Below, piece by piece: positions 7,163 through 16,092 of a stretch of 43,665 bases of DNA. The first letter of the stretch is position 1, and each line of letters starts with the position of its first letter. The notes beneath the pieces were generated by a model, which worked only from the letters and a program-made list of their open reading frames with translations, made no database searches and was not told where the DNA came from. The stretch lies in assembly GCA_039028635.1 (NCBI GenBank), contig JBCCHV010000058.1, positions 1-43,665 on the forward strand, read 5' to 3'. Source of the DNA: Acidobacteriota bacterium (GTDB lineage: Bacteria; Acidobacteriota; Thermoanaerobaculia; Multivoradales; JBCCEF01). The position numbers and the translations under genes are program-made.

Positions 7163-9283
7163 CTACTGGAGGTAGCCGAGGGCCCTCAACTTGGTGATGT
7201 GGTTCCACTCGAGGTAGGTCGAGTCGAGAACGTCTTCGCCGGCACGCAGCTCGCGGCGCAGGGCGTCGCGCTCCTCTCGTTCGGCGAGGCCGAACTCGTA
7301 GAGGCGAGCGGCGATCTCGGGGTGCTCGGCGATGCGGTCGTGCTCTTCCGCGGGGTCTTCGTCGAGGTTGAAGAGCTCGCGCGGAATCATCGGATCTTCC
7401 GGCACGATCAGCTTCCAGGGGCCGCGGCGCACCGCCCAGCGCGGTGGTCCGTAGAGCAGGCCCTCGGCGACCAGGGTACGGCGCGGTGGCCGCTCGCCGG
7501 CGAGCACCGGACCGAGGTCGATGCCTTGGGTGCGTGGGCCGTCGATCTCGAGGAGGCCGGTGAGGGTGGGGAAGAGGTCGGCGAGCTCGACGGCGTCGTC
7601 GATGCGCCGGGGCTTGAGCCCCGGGGCCTTGAGCAGACCCGGAACCCGCAGCAGCTCTTGGTAGTGATGGTTGCCGTGGTCCTGATCGCGATAGTCGTGG
7701 CTCTGGAAACGGCGGAAGCGTTCCCAGAAAGTCTCGCCGTGGTCGCTGACCACCAGCAGAATGGTGTCGTCGGCCAGATCGAGCTCTTCGAGGCCGGTGA
7801 GGAAGCGGCCGATCTCGCGGTCGGTGGTGGCGATCTCGGCGCGATAGAGACCCTGGATCCAGGTGCGGTCCTTCCACTCCGGATAGGGCCGGCGGATCAG
7901 CGAGCAGCCGATGTCGCCCTGGTAGCCGCCGGCGAAACCACGGGTCACCCGCTGGCAGTCCTCCGCCGCTGGGCTGTAGGGATGGTGCGGCCCGAAGAGG
8001 TGGAGGAAGAGGAAGAAGCTCTCGTCCTGGAGGTCGATCATGCGCGCCAGGGCGCGGTCGATGATGGCTTCGTCTTCGCCCTGCACGATGGCGTACTCGT
8101 CGAAGCCGCGGTCGAGGCCGAAGGAGGGCACCAGGTAGACGTTGTTGTAGATACCGACGGTGCGATAGCCGTTCTGGGACAAGGTTTGGGCGAGGGTCGG
8201 CACGCTGCCCATCAAGCCCGTCGGGGCATAGTTGCCGAGCAGCCGGCCGGCGCCGTGGGTCTGCGGGTGGAAGCCGGTGAGCAGGGTGGCGGTGCTCGGC
8301 AGAGTCCAGGGGCTGGGGGCCAGCATCTGGTCGAAGACCACCGATTCCTGGGCCAGGCGATCGAGATTGGGGGAGAGGTCCATCTCGTCACCGTAGAGGC
8401 CGAGGAAGTCGGCCCGCAGGGTGTCGATCACCAGAACGACGACATTCGGCCTCGTCGCCCGCTGGCGCGTCGGGCGTAGAGTCGGTCCCCCCCACAGGGC
8501 GGTGCCGTCGGGCAGCGGACGGTCTTTGTTCTTGACCTTGGCCTCGAAGATCAGCCGCATGCCCGGTCGCAGCTGCACTTCGCGGCGGAAGTTGCTCCAG
8601 CCGCCGGCGTTGCCACCCTCGAGGCTGGCATCCATCCACACCTCACCGTCCTCCGTGAGCACCCGGAACCGACCCTCGATGCCCTGCCGGTTGAAGCGCG
8701 GCAAGATGCCGTAGCGGGTCTCGAAAAAGGCGCTGGTGGGCACGTCGTCCGGCAGCGTGATCTCGCTGCGTTCACTACCCGGCAGCACCGGCACCGAGAT
8801 GCCGCCGAGGGCGGAGGTCCGGTGACGGCCGGAGGAGCCCAGGGCGGTGACTTCGAGGGCTTCGAAGGTTCCGCTGCTGGTGGCCCAGGTCATGCGGTGG
8901 ACGTGGCCCGCCCAGTAGGCCTCGCGGCTCAGGTCGACCTCGTAGAGGTGCTCTTCGCCATCCGGGTTGACCGGAAAGCTGAGGGCGCGATAGCGCGGCG
9001 TCTTCGACTCGTTGGAGAGCTTCCAGGTCAGCTTGACGAGCTCGGCATCACCGCGGCCGCGAATCCTCAGGCGGTCGTAGCGCACCGCCGAGAGATCGAC
9101 TTTGGTGGCTCGCGGATCGGTGTCGAAGCGCTCGTGGTTGAGGAAGGTGAGGGGCTGAGGCGCCTCCCGAGAGTCGACCTCGGCGAGGCGAATCACCGGC
9201 CCCGGTGGTGTTCCACAGGCGAGAAAGAGGAGGGCGCAAAGGACCCCGGCGGGCGCGAACGCTCGGTTCAAGAGGCGAAGCAT
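7163..9283 (-). CDS. Sulfatase/alkaline phosphatase superfamily lipoprotein
   Basis: A 706-aa protein beginning with a lipoprotein-type signal (hydrophobic run, then LFLAC with Cys23). Residues about 30-275 form an N-terminal beta-rich region. The sulfatase fold starts at NVVVLVIDTLRADFLG (metal-binding Asp287), followed by the nucleophile segment SPWTLPSTATLLTG (324-337) and the second metal motif VVSDHGE (511-517). The nucleophile region lacks the CxPxR/SxPxR formylglycine signature of true sulfatases. Ser or Thr may therefore act directly, as in phosphoglycerol- or phosphoethanolamine-transferase-like members, or the substrate is unusual. It follows glmS by 18 bases and is probably the last gene of that operon, which suggests work on an envelope glycan or lipid. 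Confidence 0.8.
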   Translation of the reverse strand: MLRLLNRAFAPAGVLCALLFLACGTPPGPVIRLAEVDSREAPQPLTFLNHERFDTDPRATKVDLSAVRYDRLRIRGRGDAELVKLTWKLSNESKTPRYRALSFPVNPDGEEHLYEVDLSREAYWAGHVHRMTWATSSGTFEALEVTALGSSGRHRTSALGGISVPVLPGSERSEITLPDDVPTSAFFETRYGILPRFNRQGIEGRFRVLTEDGEVWMDASLEGGNAGGWSNFRREVQLRPGMRLIFEAKVKNKDRPLPDGTALWGGPTLRPTRQRATRPNVVVLVIDTLRADFLGLYGDEMDLSPNLDRLAQESVVFDQMLAPSPWTLPSTATLLTGFHPQTHGAGRLLGNYAPTGLMGSVPTLAQTLSQNGYRTVGIYNNVYLVPSFGLDRGFDEYAIVQGEDEAIIDRALARMIDLQDESFFLFLHLFGPHHPYSPAAEDCQRVTRGFAGGYQGDIGCSLIRRPYPEWKDRTWIQGLYRAEIATTDREIGRFLTGLEELDLADDTILLVVSDHGETFWERFRRFQSHDYRDQDHGNHHYQELLRVPGLLKAPGLKPRRIDDAVELADLFPTLTGLLEIDGPRTQGIDLGPVLAGERPPRRTLVAEGLLYGPPRWAVRRGPWKLIVPEDPMIPRELFNLDEDPAEEHDRIAEHPEIAARLYEFGLAEREERDALRRELRAGEDVLDSTYLEWNHITKLRALGYLQ

Positions 9284-9301
9284 GGCGTTGGGGCAGCGCT
9301 C

Positions 9302-11122
9302 TTATTCGACGGTGACGCTCTTGGCCAGATTGCGCGGCTGATCGACGTCGGCACCGCGCCGAACGCCGATGAAGTAGGCCAGGAGCTGCAGCGGAATGAC
9401 GTTGACGATCGGTTGCAGCAAGCGGGGCATGCGCGGCACCTGGATCACCGCATCGGCGACCTCGGAGAGCTCCTCCGGCGAGCGATCGGTGATCGCGATG
9501 ACCTTGCCGTCGCGCGCCTTGACCTGCTGCATGTTGCTCCAAACCTTGTCGAAGACGCGATCGCCGGTGGCGATCGCCACCACCGGCACGTCTTCGTCGA
9601 TCAAGGCGATGGGGCCGTGCTTCATCTCGCCCGCCGGGTAGCCCTCGGCGTGGATGTAGGAGATCTCCTTGAGCTTGAGGGCGCCCTCGAGGGCGATCGG
9701 GTAGTTGACCCCGCGGCCCAGGTAGAGGAAGTCCTCGTGGCGCATGAACTGTCGTCCGAGGGCTTCGATCGACTCCTCTTGGCGCACGATCTCGTCCACC
9801 GCCTGGGGCAGGTGAGCCAGCCCCTCGGTGTGCTCCGGCGAGCTCTCCAGACCGCGGAGCTGGCGCAGATGAAGGCCGAGGAGATAGAGGGCGACGAGCT
9901 GAGTGGTGAAGGCCTTGGTCGAGGCGACGCCGATCTCCGGGCCGGCGTGGGTGTAGATCACGCCATCGCTGATGCGCGTCGCCTGGCTGCCGAGGACGTT
10001 GCAGATCGCCGCCAGATGAGCGCCGCGCTCTTGGGCCGCCTCCATCGAGGCGAGGGTGTCGGCGGTTTCGCCGGACTGGGAGATGCCGATGGCGAGCACC
10101 CGGTCATCGACGATCGGGTCGCGATAGCGGTACTCGGAGCCGTAGTCCACCTCGACCGGGATGCGGGCCAGGTCCTGGATCATGAACTTGCCGACCTGGC
10201 CGGCGTGCCAGGAGGTGCCGCAGGCGACGATGTGGATGCGCTCGATGCGGCGCAGGGTCTCCGGCGAGAGGCCGAAATCGTCGAGCTCGGCGGTGCCGCG
10301 GACAAAGTCGACGCGACCCGCGAAGGTGTCCTGGAGGGCCTGCGGCTGCTCGTGGATCTCCTTGAGCATGAAGTGCTTGTAGCCGCCCTTTTCGATCTGG
10401 ATGGGGTCCCAGTTGAGGCGCTGCACGGGGCGGTCGACGACCTCGCCCTCGGGCCCGAAGACGGTCATGTCGCCGGGGGTGAGGCGAGCGAGATCGCCGT
10501 TCTCGAGGAAGATGACGTCGCGGGTATGGCTCAGCAAAGCGGCCGGGTCCGAAGCCAGGAACTGCTCTGCTTCGCCGAGGCCGAGCACCAGCGGCGGCCC
10601 CTGCCGGCCGGCGACGATCTCCTGGTCGGCACCCACCGCCATGACGGCGAAGGCGTACATGCCCTCGAGCTCGCGGCGCGCCGTCGAGACGGCGGCGACC
10701 AGGTCCCCCTGGTAGTGGCTCGACACCAGGTTGGCGATGACCTCCGTATCGGTCTCGGAGCGAAACTCCCAGCCCTGCTCCTGCAGCCGCTGCTTGAGGG
10801 GCAGGAAGTTCTCGATGATGCCGTTGTGGATGACGGCGATGCGGCCCTTCGCATCGAGCACCGGGTGGGCATTGCGCTCGTTGGGAGCTCCGTGGGTCGC
10901 CCAGCGGGTGTGGCCGAGGCCGAAGGAGCCTGCGATCGGCCGGTCCGAGAGCTTCTCGACCAGCCGGTCGAGCTTGCCTTCGGCCTTGAGGGTGGCGATG
11001 TGCCCGTTGTGGGCGACGGCGATGCCGGCCGAGTCGTAGCCGCGGTACTCCAGGCTGCGCAGGCCTTCGATCAGCAGGGGGACCACCTCGCGGTGGCCGA
11101 CGTATCCGACGATCCCGCACAC
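9302..11122 (-). CDS. glmS: Glutamine-fructose-6-phosphate aminotransferase (isomerizing)
   Basis: Makes glucosamine-6-phosphate from fructose-6-phosphate and glutamine, the entry to UDP-GlcNAc for peptidoglycan and lipopolysaccharide. The 606-aa length is normal. The start M-CGIVGYVG places the nucleophilic Cys at position 2 after Met removal. A class II glutaminase domain (about 1-220) is followed by two SIS sugar-isomerase domains (CGTSWHAG, SQSGETADT) and the canonical end NLAKSVTVE. The start codon is GTG with a strong AAGGAGGAG seven bases upstream, which lies inside the end of glmU; the two genes are only 4 bases apart. No glmS ribozyme can sit in that gap, so control must be at operon level or through the linked GlmR homologue. 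Confidence 0.97.
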   Translation of the reverse strand: MCGIVGYVGHREVVPLLIEGLRSLEYRGYDSAGIAVAHNGHIATLKAEGKLDRLVEKLSDRPIAGSFGLGHTRWATHGAPNERNAHPVLDAKGRIAVIHNGIIENFLPLKQRLQEQGWEFRSETDTEVIANLVSSHYQGDLVAAVSTARRELEGMYAFAVMAVGADQEIVAGRQGPPLVLGLGEAEQFLASDPAALLSHTRDVIFLENGDLARLTPGDMTVFGPEGEVVDRPVQRLNWDPIQIEKGGYKHFMLKEIHEQPQALQDTFAGRVDFVRGTAELDDFGLSPETLRRIERIHIVACGTSWHAGQVGKFMIQDLARIPVEVDYGSEYRYRDPIVDDRVLAIGISQSGETADTLASMEAAQERGAHLAAICNVLGSQATRISDGVIYTHAGPEIGVASTKAFTTQLVALYLLGLHLRQLRGLESSPEHTEGLAHLPQAVDEIVRQEESIEALGRQFMRHEDFLYLGRGVNYPIALEGALKLKEISYIHAEGYPAGEMKHGPIALIDEDVPVVAIATGDRVFDKVWSNMQQVKARDGKVIAITDRSPEELSEVADAVIQVPRMPRLLQPIVNVIPLQLLAYFIGVRRGADVDQPRNLAKSVTVE

Positions 11123-11126
11123 GGTG

Positions 11127-12527
11127 TCACTCCTCCTTGCGATGTTTGCGGGCCTGGCGCTCGCGCCAGCCGGGAATGTTCTTCTGACGCGCCCGACCCA
11201 CTCCCAGGGCGCCCTCGGGCACCTCCTGGTGAATCACCGAGCCGGCGGCGGTGGTGGCTTCGCGGCCGACCTCGACGGGCGCCACCAGCATGGTGTCGCT
11301 GCCGACGAAGGCGCCCTCGCCGATCACCGTGCGGTGTTTGCCGTAGCCATCGTAGTTGCAGGTCACGACGCCAGCGCCGATGTTGGCTCCGGCGCCGACC
11401 TCGGCGTCGCCGAGATAGGCCAGGTGACCGGCCTTGGCGCCGGGTCCGAGATGGGCGTTCTTGACCTCGACGAAGTTGCCCACCCGGCTGCCGGCGGCGA
11501 GGTGGGCCTTGGGGCGCAGGCGGCTGAAGGGGCCGATCTGGACCTGGGATTCGACCCTCGCCTCCTCGAGCACGCTGTAGGGGCGCATCACGGTGCCGTC
11601 TCCCACCTGGCTGTCGCGTAGCCAGCACCCGGCGTGAATCTCACAACCGGCGCCGATGGCGGTCTCGCCGAGCAGATGGACGCCGGGATGGAGAACCGTG
11701 TCGACGCCTACCTGGACCGCCGCCTCGATCACCGTCGACGCCGGATCGAGCACGGTGACGCCGGCTGCCATCAGGCGCTCCGCCTGGCGGGCGAGGAGGG
11801 CTTGGTGAACCTGGGCCAGGTCGCTCCGGCTGTTCACCCCCAGGGCTTCCGCCGCATCGTCGAGGGTGAGCAGGGCGACCGATTTGCCGTCGGCGCGGGC
11901 GACCCCCGGGGCGTCCGTCAGATAGAGCTCTCCCTGGGCGTTGTCGCTGCCGATGCGGCGCAGGAAGTCGAAGGTTTCAGGCGCCGGCAGAGCGTAGAAG
12001 CCGGTGTTGACGGTGCGTACCGCGAGCTCTTCGGGACTGGCGTCGGCAGCCTCGACGATGCGGTCGAGGGTGCGACCTTCGGCATCGGCCGCGAGCACCC
12101 GGCCGAGGGATCCCGGTCGGTCGAGATCGGCCACCGCCAAAGAGCCCCAGAACCCGCCGCTCTCCACCCGCTGCGCCAGGGCGTCGAGGGTGGCGGCGGT
12201 GACCAGCGGGGCGTCGCCCGGCACCACCAGGAGGGTGGCCGGGCCCGAGATCTCCGATTCGGCCTGGGCGAGGGCGTGGCCGGTGCCGCGCTGCTCGCGC
12301 TGCAGGACCCAGGTGATGTCGTCGCCGTGGATCTCCTCCTTCACCTGTTCCGCGCCGTAGCCGACGATCACCAGGATGCGCTCGCAGCCGGCTTCGCGGG
12401 CGGCGGCGAGGGACCAGCCGAGGAGGGAGCGTCCGGCGGCGCGGTGCAGCACCTTCGGTCGTTCGCCGCCCATGCGGGTGCCGCGGCCGGCGGCCAGGAT
12501 GACGGCGATGCGGGGAGGATGGCTCAT
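11127..12527 (-). CDS. glmU: Bifunctional UDP-GlcNAc pyrophosphorylase/GlcN-1-P acetyltransferase
   Basis: Catalyses the last two steps to UDP-GlcNAc. The 466-aa protein has the N-terminal nucleotidyltransferase motif LAAGRGTRMGGERPKVLH (11-28) and a C-terminal left-handed beta-helix of hexapeptide repeats, with the acetyltransferase-site stretch GHLAYLGDAEVGAGANIGAG and CNYDG. Length and domain order are those of standard GlmU. Its ATG overlaps the stop of glmR by 4 bases (ATGA), indicating translational coupling, and glmS follows after 4 bases. Confidence 0.97.
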   Translation of the reverse strand: MSHPPRIAVILAAGRGTRMGGERPKVLHRAAGRSLLGWSLAAAREAGCERILVIVGYGAEQVKEEIHGDDITWVLQREQRGTGHALAQAESEISGPATLLVVPGDAPLVTAATLDALAQRVESGGFWGSLAVADLDRPGSLGRVLAADAEGRTLDRIVEAADASPEELAVRTVNTGFYALPAPETFDFLRRIGSDNAQGELYLTDAPGVARADGKSVALLTLDDAAEALGVNSRSDLAQVHQALLARQAERLMAAGVTVLDPASTVIEAAVQVGVDTVLHPGVHLLGETAIGAGCEIHAGCWLRDSQVGDGTVMRPYSVLEEARVESQVQIGPFSRLRPKAHLAAGSRVGNFVEVKNAHLGPGAKAGHLAYLGDAEVGAGANIGAGVVTCNYDGYGKHRTVIGEGAFVGSDTMLVAPVEVGREATTAAGSVIHQEVPEGALGVGRARQKNIPGWRERQARKHRKEE

Positions 12528-13498
12528 GGCGATTTCTCGAGCAGGCCGGGCAAGAAGGCGGCCAGTTTCTCCGGATCATGACGGATCAGGTCGCCGTCCG
12601 CCAGCAGATCCGTGGCGACGACCTCGACGCCGATGCTCTCGAAGGCTCCGTGGTCGACCGTGACCGGATGGGAGCCGCTGTCGGCGTAATAACGCAGAAC
12701 TTCGGCCGAAGGTTGGCGAGAGTTGGTCAAAACCGTGTCGATCAGCGATTCCCCGGCGAGATTCTGGATCGCCTGCAGGTGACCGATGCCGTCGAAGCCG
12801 TCGGTCTCGCCCGGCTGGGTCATCAGGTTGAGCATCAGAATCACCCGCGCCGAGCTTTGCTGGATGGCGTGGCGAATGCCCGGAATCAGCAGGTTCGGCA
12901 GGATCGAGGTGTAGAGAGAGCCGGGGCCGAGCAGGATGAGATCGGCTTCCCGCAGAGCCTTCACCGCCGGCGGAAAGGCCGGCGGCGTGGCCGGATCGAG
13001 CATCACCGCCGCCATCGGCTCGCCGGAGGTGCCGATGGCCGACTCCCCCTCGTAGCTGCGGCCGGAGTGGCCGCGGGCGCGTAGGCGAACGTCCTGCAGC
13101 GTCGCCGGCAGAATGCTGCCGCGTACCGAGAGGATCGACTCGGCGGTCAGGATCGCTTGGTAGAAGTCGCCGGTGATGCCGGTCAAGGCGGTCAAGAAGA
13201 GGTTGCCGAAGGAGTGGCCGGTGAGGCCGGCGCCGTTCGGGAAGCGGTACTGGAAGAGCCGCGCCAGCAGATCCTCGTCATCCGCCAGGGCGACGATGCA
13301 GTTGCGGATATCTCCCGGCGGCAGGACACCGAACTGCCGTCGCAGGCGGCCCGAGGAACCGCCGTCGTCGGTCACCGTGACCACCGCCGTCAGGCGGGAC
13401 GCCTCCTGCCGCTTGAGGCCACGCAGCAGGACGGCGAGGCCGGAGCCGCCGCCGACCGCCACCAGGGAGGGGCCGTCGGTCGGCCGCGGGTCACTCAA
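12524..13498 (-). CDS. yvcK: GlmR/YvcK family protein (CofD-like fold)
   Basis: A 324-aa member of the YvcK/GlmR group, which has a CofD-like fold. It shows GGGSG (16-20), TVTDDGGSSGRLR (from 41) and PPGDIRNC, the nucleotide-sugar binding motifs. In Bacillus subtilis this protein binds UDP-GlcNAc and stimulates GlmS; that the same holds here is inferred, but its position directly before glmU and glmS supports it. The start is TTG, 8 bases inside the preceding gene, with no better start before the GGGSG motif. The name CofD (2-phospho-lactate transferase) would be a mis-annotation, since no F420 genes are near. Confidence 0.88.
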   Translation of the reverse strand: MSDPRPTDGPSLVAVGGGSGLAVLLRGLKRQEASRLTAVVTVTDDGGSSGRLRRQFGVLPPGDIRNCIVALADDEDLLARLFQYRFPNGAGLTGHSFGNLFLTALTGITGDFYQAILTAESILSVRGSILPATLQDVRLRARGHSGRSYEGESAIGTSGEPMAAVMLDPATPPAFPPAVKALREADLILLGPGSLYTSILPNLLIPGIRHAIQQSSARVILMLNLMTQPGETDGFDGIGHLQAIQNLAGESLIDTVLTNSRQPSAEVLRYYADSGSHPVTVDHGAFESIGVEVVATDLLADGDLIRHDPEKLAAFLPGLLEKSP

Positions 13499-14114
13499 GC
13501 TCGAACAGGTGGGCGTAGTCGCCGGTGGCGCGCAGGTCGTCGAAGTCCGAGTCGTGGAATGCGTAGACCCGGTTCTTGGGATTCATCTCGACGGCCTGCT
13601 CGAGCAGCGAGCCCGCCGCCTCGTCGCCGGAAGCCGCTTTGACGGCGGCGGCGAGGTAGAGGAAGCGCTCGTCCTTCTTCAGGCGGTCCTTCTCCTCGCA
13701 CAGGGCGAGGGCCGCTTGGTGATCGCCACGGTTGTGGTTCCACACCGCCAGCAGGAAGGGGTCCTCCTCCTTCGGGCCGGCGGCGAGGCGACGCTCGGCG
13801 ACCCCCAGGAGCTGGCGAGCGCGCTCGGCGAGCTCCGGCTGGTCGCTCTCGGAGATGATCTTCTCGAGCAGCGCCGAGGCCTTCTTCCAGTCTTCCTTGT
13901 AGAGGCGCTCGAGGGCGTCTTCGTAGACCGCCAGCAAGGGGTCCGCCGCCACCTGCTCGGGTTTGCCGTCCTTGGTGGTCAGGCCGAGATCGAGGAGCTT
14001 GGCGGTGACCTGATCCGCCGCGACGTCGAAGCGCTGCACGAGCTCGTCGAAGGTCTTGGTCTTGGCGTAGCGGTTGAGGTACTTGATTTCCGAGTCTTGC
14101 CAGGTTTTTGACAT
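13491..14114 (-). CDS. Helical TPR-like protein in the mgl-glm operon
   Basis: A 207-aa soluble protein with no signal peptide. Residues 1-50 (MSKTWQDSEIKYLNRYAKTK...) look like a helix-turn-helix-like or SAP-like helical segment. From about 70 onward there are paired helices with TPR character (YEDALERLYKEDWKKASALL, DHQAALALCEEKDRLKKDERF). I do not recognise a named family. It is tightly embedded: 27 bases after mglA and overlapping glmR by 8 bases. A scaffold or regulatory role linking MglA polarity signalling to wall precursor synthesis is a guess from position only. Confidence 0.75.
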   Translation of the reverse strand: MSKTWQDSEIKYLNRYAKTKTFDELVQRFDVAADQVTAKLLDLGLTTKDGKPEQVAADPLLAVYEDALERLYKEDWKKASALLEKIISESDQPELAERARQLLGVAERRLAAGPKEEDPFLLAVWNHNRGDHQAALALCEEKDRLKKDERFLYLAAAVKAASGDEAAGSLLEQAVEMNPKNRVYAFHDSDFDDLRATGDYAHLFELE

Positions 14115-14141
14115 CGTTCGTTTCCCAGGGTTCAGGAGGAG

Positions 14142-14726
14142 CTAGCGCTTGCGCAGCTCGATCAGGATCTGCTTGGCGACGGACTTGAGGGTGTCGAAGA
14201 CACCGACGCCGGTGGTCGCGACCGCTTCGAAGGTGGGCTCACGCTTGAAGTTGAGGGTGCGGTACATCTTGTCCACCGGATCCGCCGTCGGGAGATCCCG
14301 CTTGTTGAATTGCAGAGCGTAGGGGATCTCGCGGAGATCGAACCCGTGCTCCTTGAGGTTGCTTTCGAGGTTGCGGATGGACTCGATGTTGGCCTCCATC
14401 CGTTCGCTCTGGCTGTCGGCGACGAAGACGACGCCATCGACCCCTTTGAGGATCAGCTTGCGGCTGGCGTCGTAAAAGACTTGCCCGGGCACCGTGTAGA
14501 GGTGGAAACGCGTCTTGAAGCCGCGAATGGTGCCGAGATCGAGGGGCAGGAAGTCGAAGAACAGGGTGCGATCGGCCTCGGTGGCGAGGGAGATCATCTT
14601 GCCCTTCGCTTCCGGCGCCGTCTTGTTGTAGATGTACTGGAGATTGGTCGTCTTACCCCCGAGGCCGGGGCCGTAATAGACGATCTTGCAGTTGATCTCT
14701 TTGCTGGCGTAATTGATGAAAGTCAT
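14142..14726 (-). CDS. mglA: MglA-type small Ras-like GTPase
   Basis: A 194-aa cytoplasmic GTPase. It has P-loop GPGLGGKT (19-26), the MglA-typical switch 2 TVPGQVFYD (78-86; PGQ in place of the Ras DTAGQ) and the guanine-specificity motif NKRD (141-144). MglA sets the leading pole in Myxococcus and controls polarity of motility machines; homologues in non-gliding bacteria place type IV pili or other polar structures. The gene for its partner MglB lies 81 bases upstream on the same strand. Regulation is expected through MglB as the GTPase-activating protein. Confidence 0.93.
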   Translation of the reverse strand: MTFINYASKEINCKIVYYGPGLGGKTTNLQYIYNKTAPEAKGKMISLATEADRTLFFDFLPLDLGTIRGFKTRFHLYTVPGQVFYDASRKLILKGVDGVVFVADSQSERMEANIESIRNLESNLKEHGFDLREIPYALQFNKRDLPTADPVDKMYRTLNFKREPTFEAVATTGVGVFDTLKSVAKQILIELRKR

Positions 14727-14807
14727 GCTCGCAGCCTCGAATCACTCTCGACAGGCGTGGAACCTGCCCTTTCCGGAGAGCGCCGGCGCACCCGCGGTTG
14801 GATTGCC

Positions 14808-15302
14808 CTAGTCGCTGAACAGGGCGTCGATGTCTTCGTCGGTGATTTCGGCGAAGGGGCTCGCCTGGACCTGATCGGCGACCTCTTCCTTGCCTTTTGC
14901 CATCATGGAGTCGAAGATCCGCTCCATCTCGCTGCTCGCCCGCTTGACCCGCAGGCGCACCAGACCGAGGGACGACCGGTCGTCGAAGATGACCACCAGG
15001 ATCGCCCGCTTGGCGACGATGGAGATGTGGATGTGGTCCTGCAAACCCTCGTGGAAGAGGACCGAGAACTCACGCTCGCCGATCAGCTTGGCGAGGCCAT
15101 CGGTGGCGGCGACGTTGCCCGCCGTCAGGGACGCCAGTGAGGTGGTGTCGAACTGCTCGATTTCGCCGGTGGCGGCGATCTGCTGACCGTTCTTGTCGAT
15201 CAGGAACACAGCACGGCCGTGGGCGTCATGCCGCAGCCGGCGCAGAGCCTCTTCGAGGTGTTGGAACTCCTCCTCGTAGAGTACGAAATCCGTCGATACC
15301 AT
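14808..15302 (-). CDS. mglB: Roadblock/LC7 protein, MglB-type
   Basis: A 164-aa roadblock/LC7 protein with the fold's pattern of a helix followed by AVFLIDKNGQQIAATGE, then LASLTAGNVAAT and the hydrophobic strands ILVVIFDDRSSLGLVRLRVK. MglB dimers act as the GTPase-activating protein for MglA and mark the lagging pole. The C-terminal tail (about 135-164) is acidic, ends ITDEDIDALFSD, and may be an interaction tail. The ATG has a GGGAAAGGG region 8-10 bases upstream. About 270 bases of upstream non-coding sequence separate it from the DUF2318 gene, so its own promoter is likely there, though I could not pick a clear one. Confidence 0.88.
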   Translation of the reverse strand: MVSTDFVLYEEEFQHLEEALRRLRHDAHGRAVFLIDKNGQQIAATGEIEQFDTTSLASLTAGNVAATDGLAKLIGEREFSVLFHEGLQDHIHISIVAKRAILVVIFDDRSSLGLVRLRVKRASSEMERIFDSMMAKGKEEVADQVQASPFAEITDEDIDALFSD

Positions 15303-15569
15303 TGGCGTTCCCTTTCCCGTCGCGCAAGACCGGCTAAAAAGGCCGGTAAAACCGTGACTCTACAGTATTTCCGTGCCTCGGCAAAGCCGGTGAGCGATTT
15401 CCGCGGGGGCTCCGGCGCCCCCTCGCCGACGCGGCCCGAGCCACTACCGGCAGATCTTGCGGTGCGACTGGCCAGGCCTCAGTCCTCGCCGGCTCTTGCC
15501 GCTACCCCATGGTCCTGCAGACGAACGTCGGCTGCCGGTCCCCGATTCCGCTGTGCCCGGAGCTTTCCG

Positions 15570-16046
15570 CTAGCGGAAGTAGCGCCAGCCACGCAGCACT
15601 TCGTCCTCGGCCAGCAGGAGCAGATCGCCCTCCACCCGATGAGCCACCGGCACCGGCTTGCAGCCGCCGCCGCCATCGTTGACCTCGGCGAGGCGGAAGG
15701 CCTTGTCACAGACTCGGCACACCATCCATTCGCCGCTGTGCTCGTACCCGCGCTTGCGCTTGAAGCAGATCTCGTTGGCGTCGAAGGCCACCTGAACCTG
15801 ACCTTCGCCATCGCGACCGACGAAGAACTTGACCTCCTGATTGCCCCAGTTCAGGAAGCGGTAGAACTTCACCTGCTCGTTGGCGAGCTGCGAGATGTCG
15901 ATGCGCACGAACCCATCCTGATCCGGCGCGACGCGGGTGTAAGGCGAGCGGTCGGCGAGGCCGTAGTCGGCAACCAGGACCACCGCCATGATGGCGGCCA
16001 AGATCAGCAATGCGTGCCAGGGGCGTAGGCGTTTCATGACGGTCAT
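15570..16046 (-). CDS. DUF2318-type membrane-anchored cysteine protein
   Basis: A 158-aa protein with one N-terminal membrane anchor (residues about 11-30). Its periplasmic domain carries Cys94 (EICFKRKRGY), Cys110 and Cys113 (WMVCRVCDKAF) and Cys129 (GGGGCKPVP). This matches the DUF2318 pattern of a metal-binding domain seen in FtrD-like iron-uptake or thiol proteins. The first motif has only one Cys where family members often have CxxC, so the metal site may differ. It starts at 16046 (MTVMKRL) or 16037 (MKRLRPW); neither has a strong ribosome binding site. It follows the DUF5989 gene closely and is probably in the carbamoyltransferase operon, although DUF2318 is not a usual member of that cassette. 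Confidence 0.75.
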   Translation of the reverse strand: MTVMKRLRPWHALLILAAIMAVVLVADYGLADRSPYTRVAPDQDGFVRIDISQLANEQVKFYRFLNWGNQEVKFFVGRDGEGQVQVAFDANEICFKRKRGYEHSGEWMVCRVCDKAFRLAEVNDGGGGCKPVPVAHRVEGDLLLLAEDEVLRGWRYFR

Positions 16047-16092
16047 GGTCGGCGATCGGCCGGGCGCCGACAGGACGCTTCCGGCGCGCTAC

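Noticed and set aside
8822-11464. 880-codon open frame on the + strand
   Set aside because: Antisense to glmS, glmU and the sulfatase gene; low-complexity composition (Ala, Asp, Gly, Val) and no recognisable domain.
12524-13498. CofD (2-phospho-L-lactate transferase, F420 synthesis)
   Set aside because: The fold is CofD-like, but the motifs and the position with glmU and glmS fit GlmR/YvcK, and no F420 genes are present.
15329-15347. Stem-loop ACCGGC-7-GCCGGT between the DUF2318 and mglB genes as a terminator
   Set aside because: The stem is only 6 bp and neither strand has a T-tract after it; it may be a chance structure.
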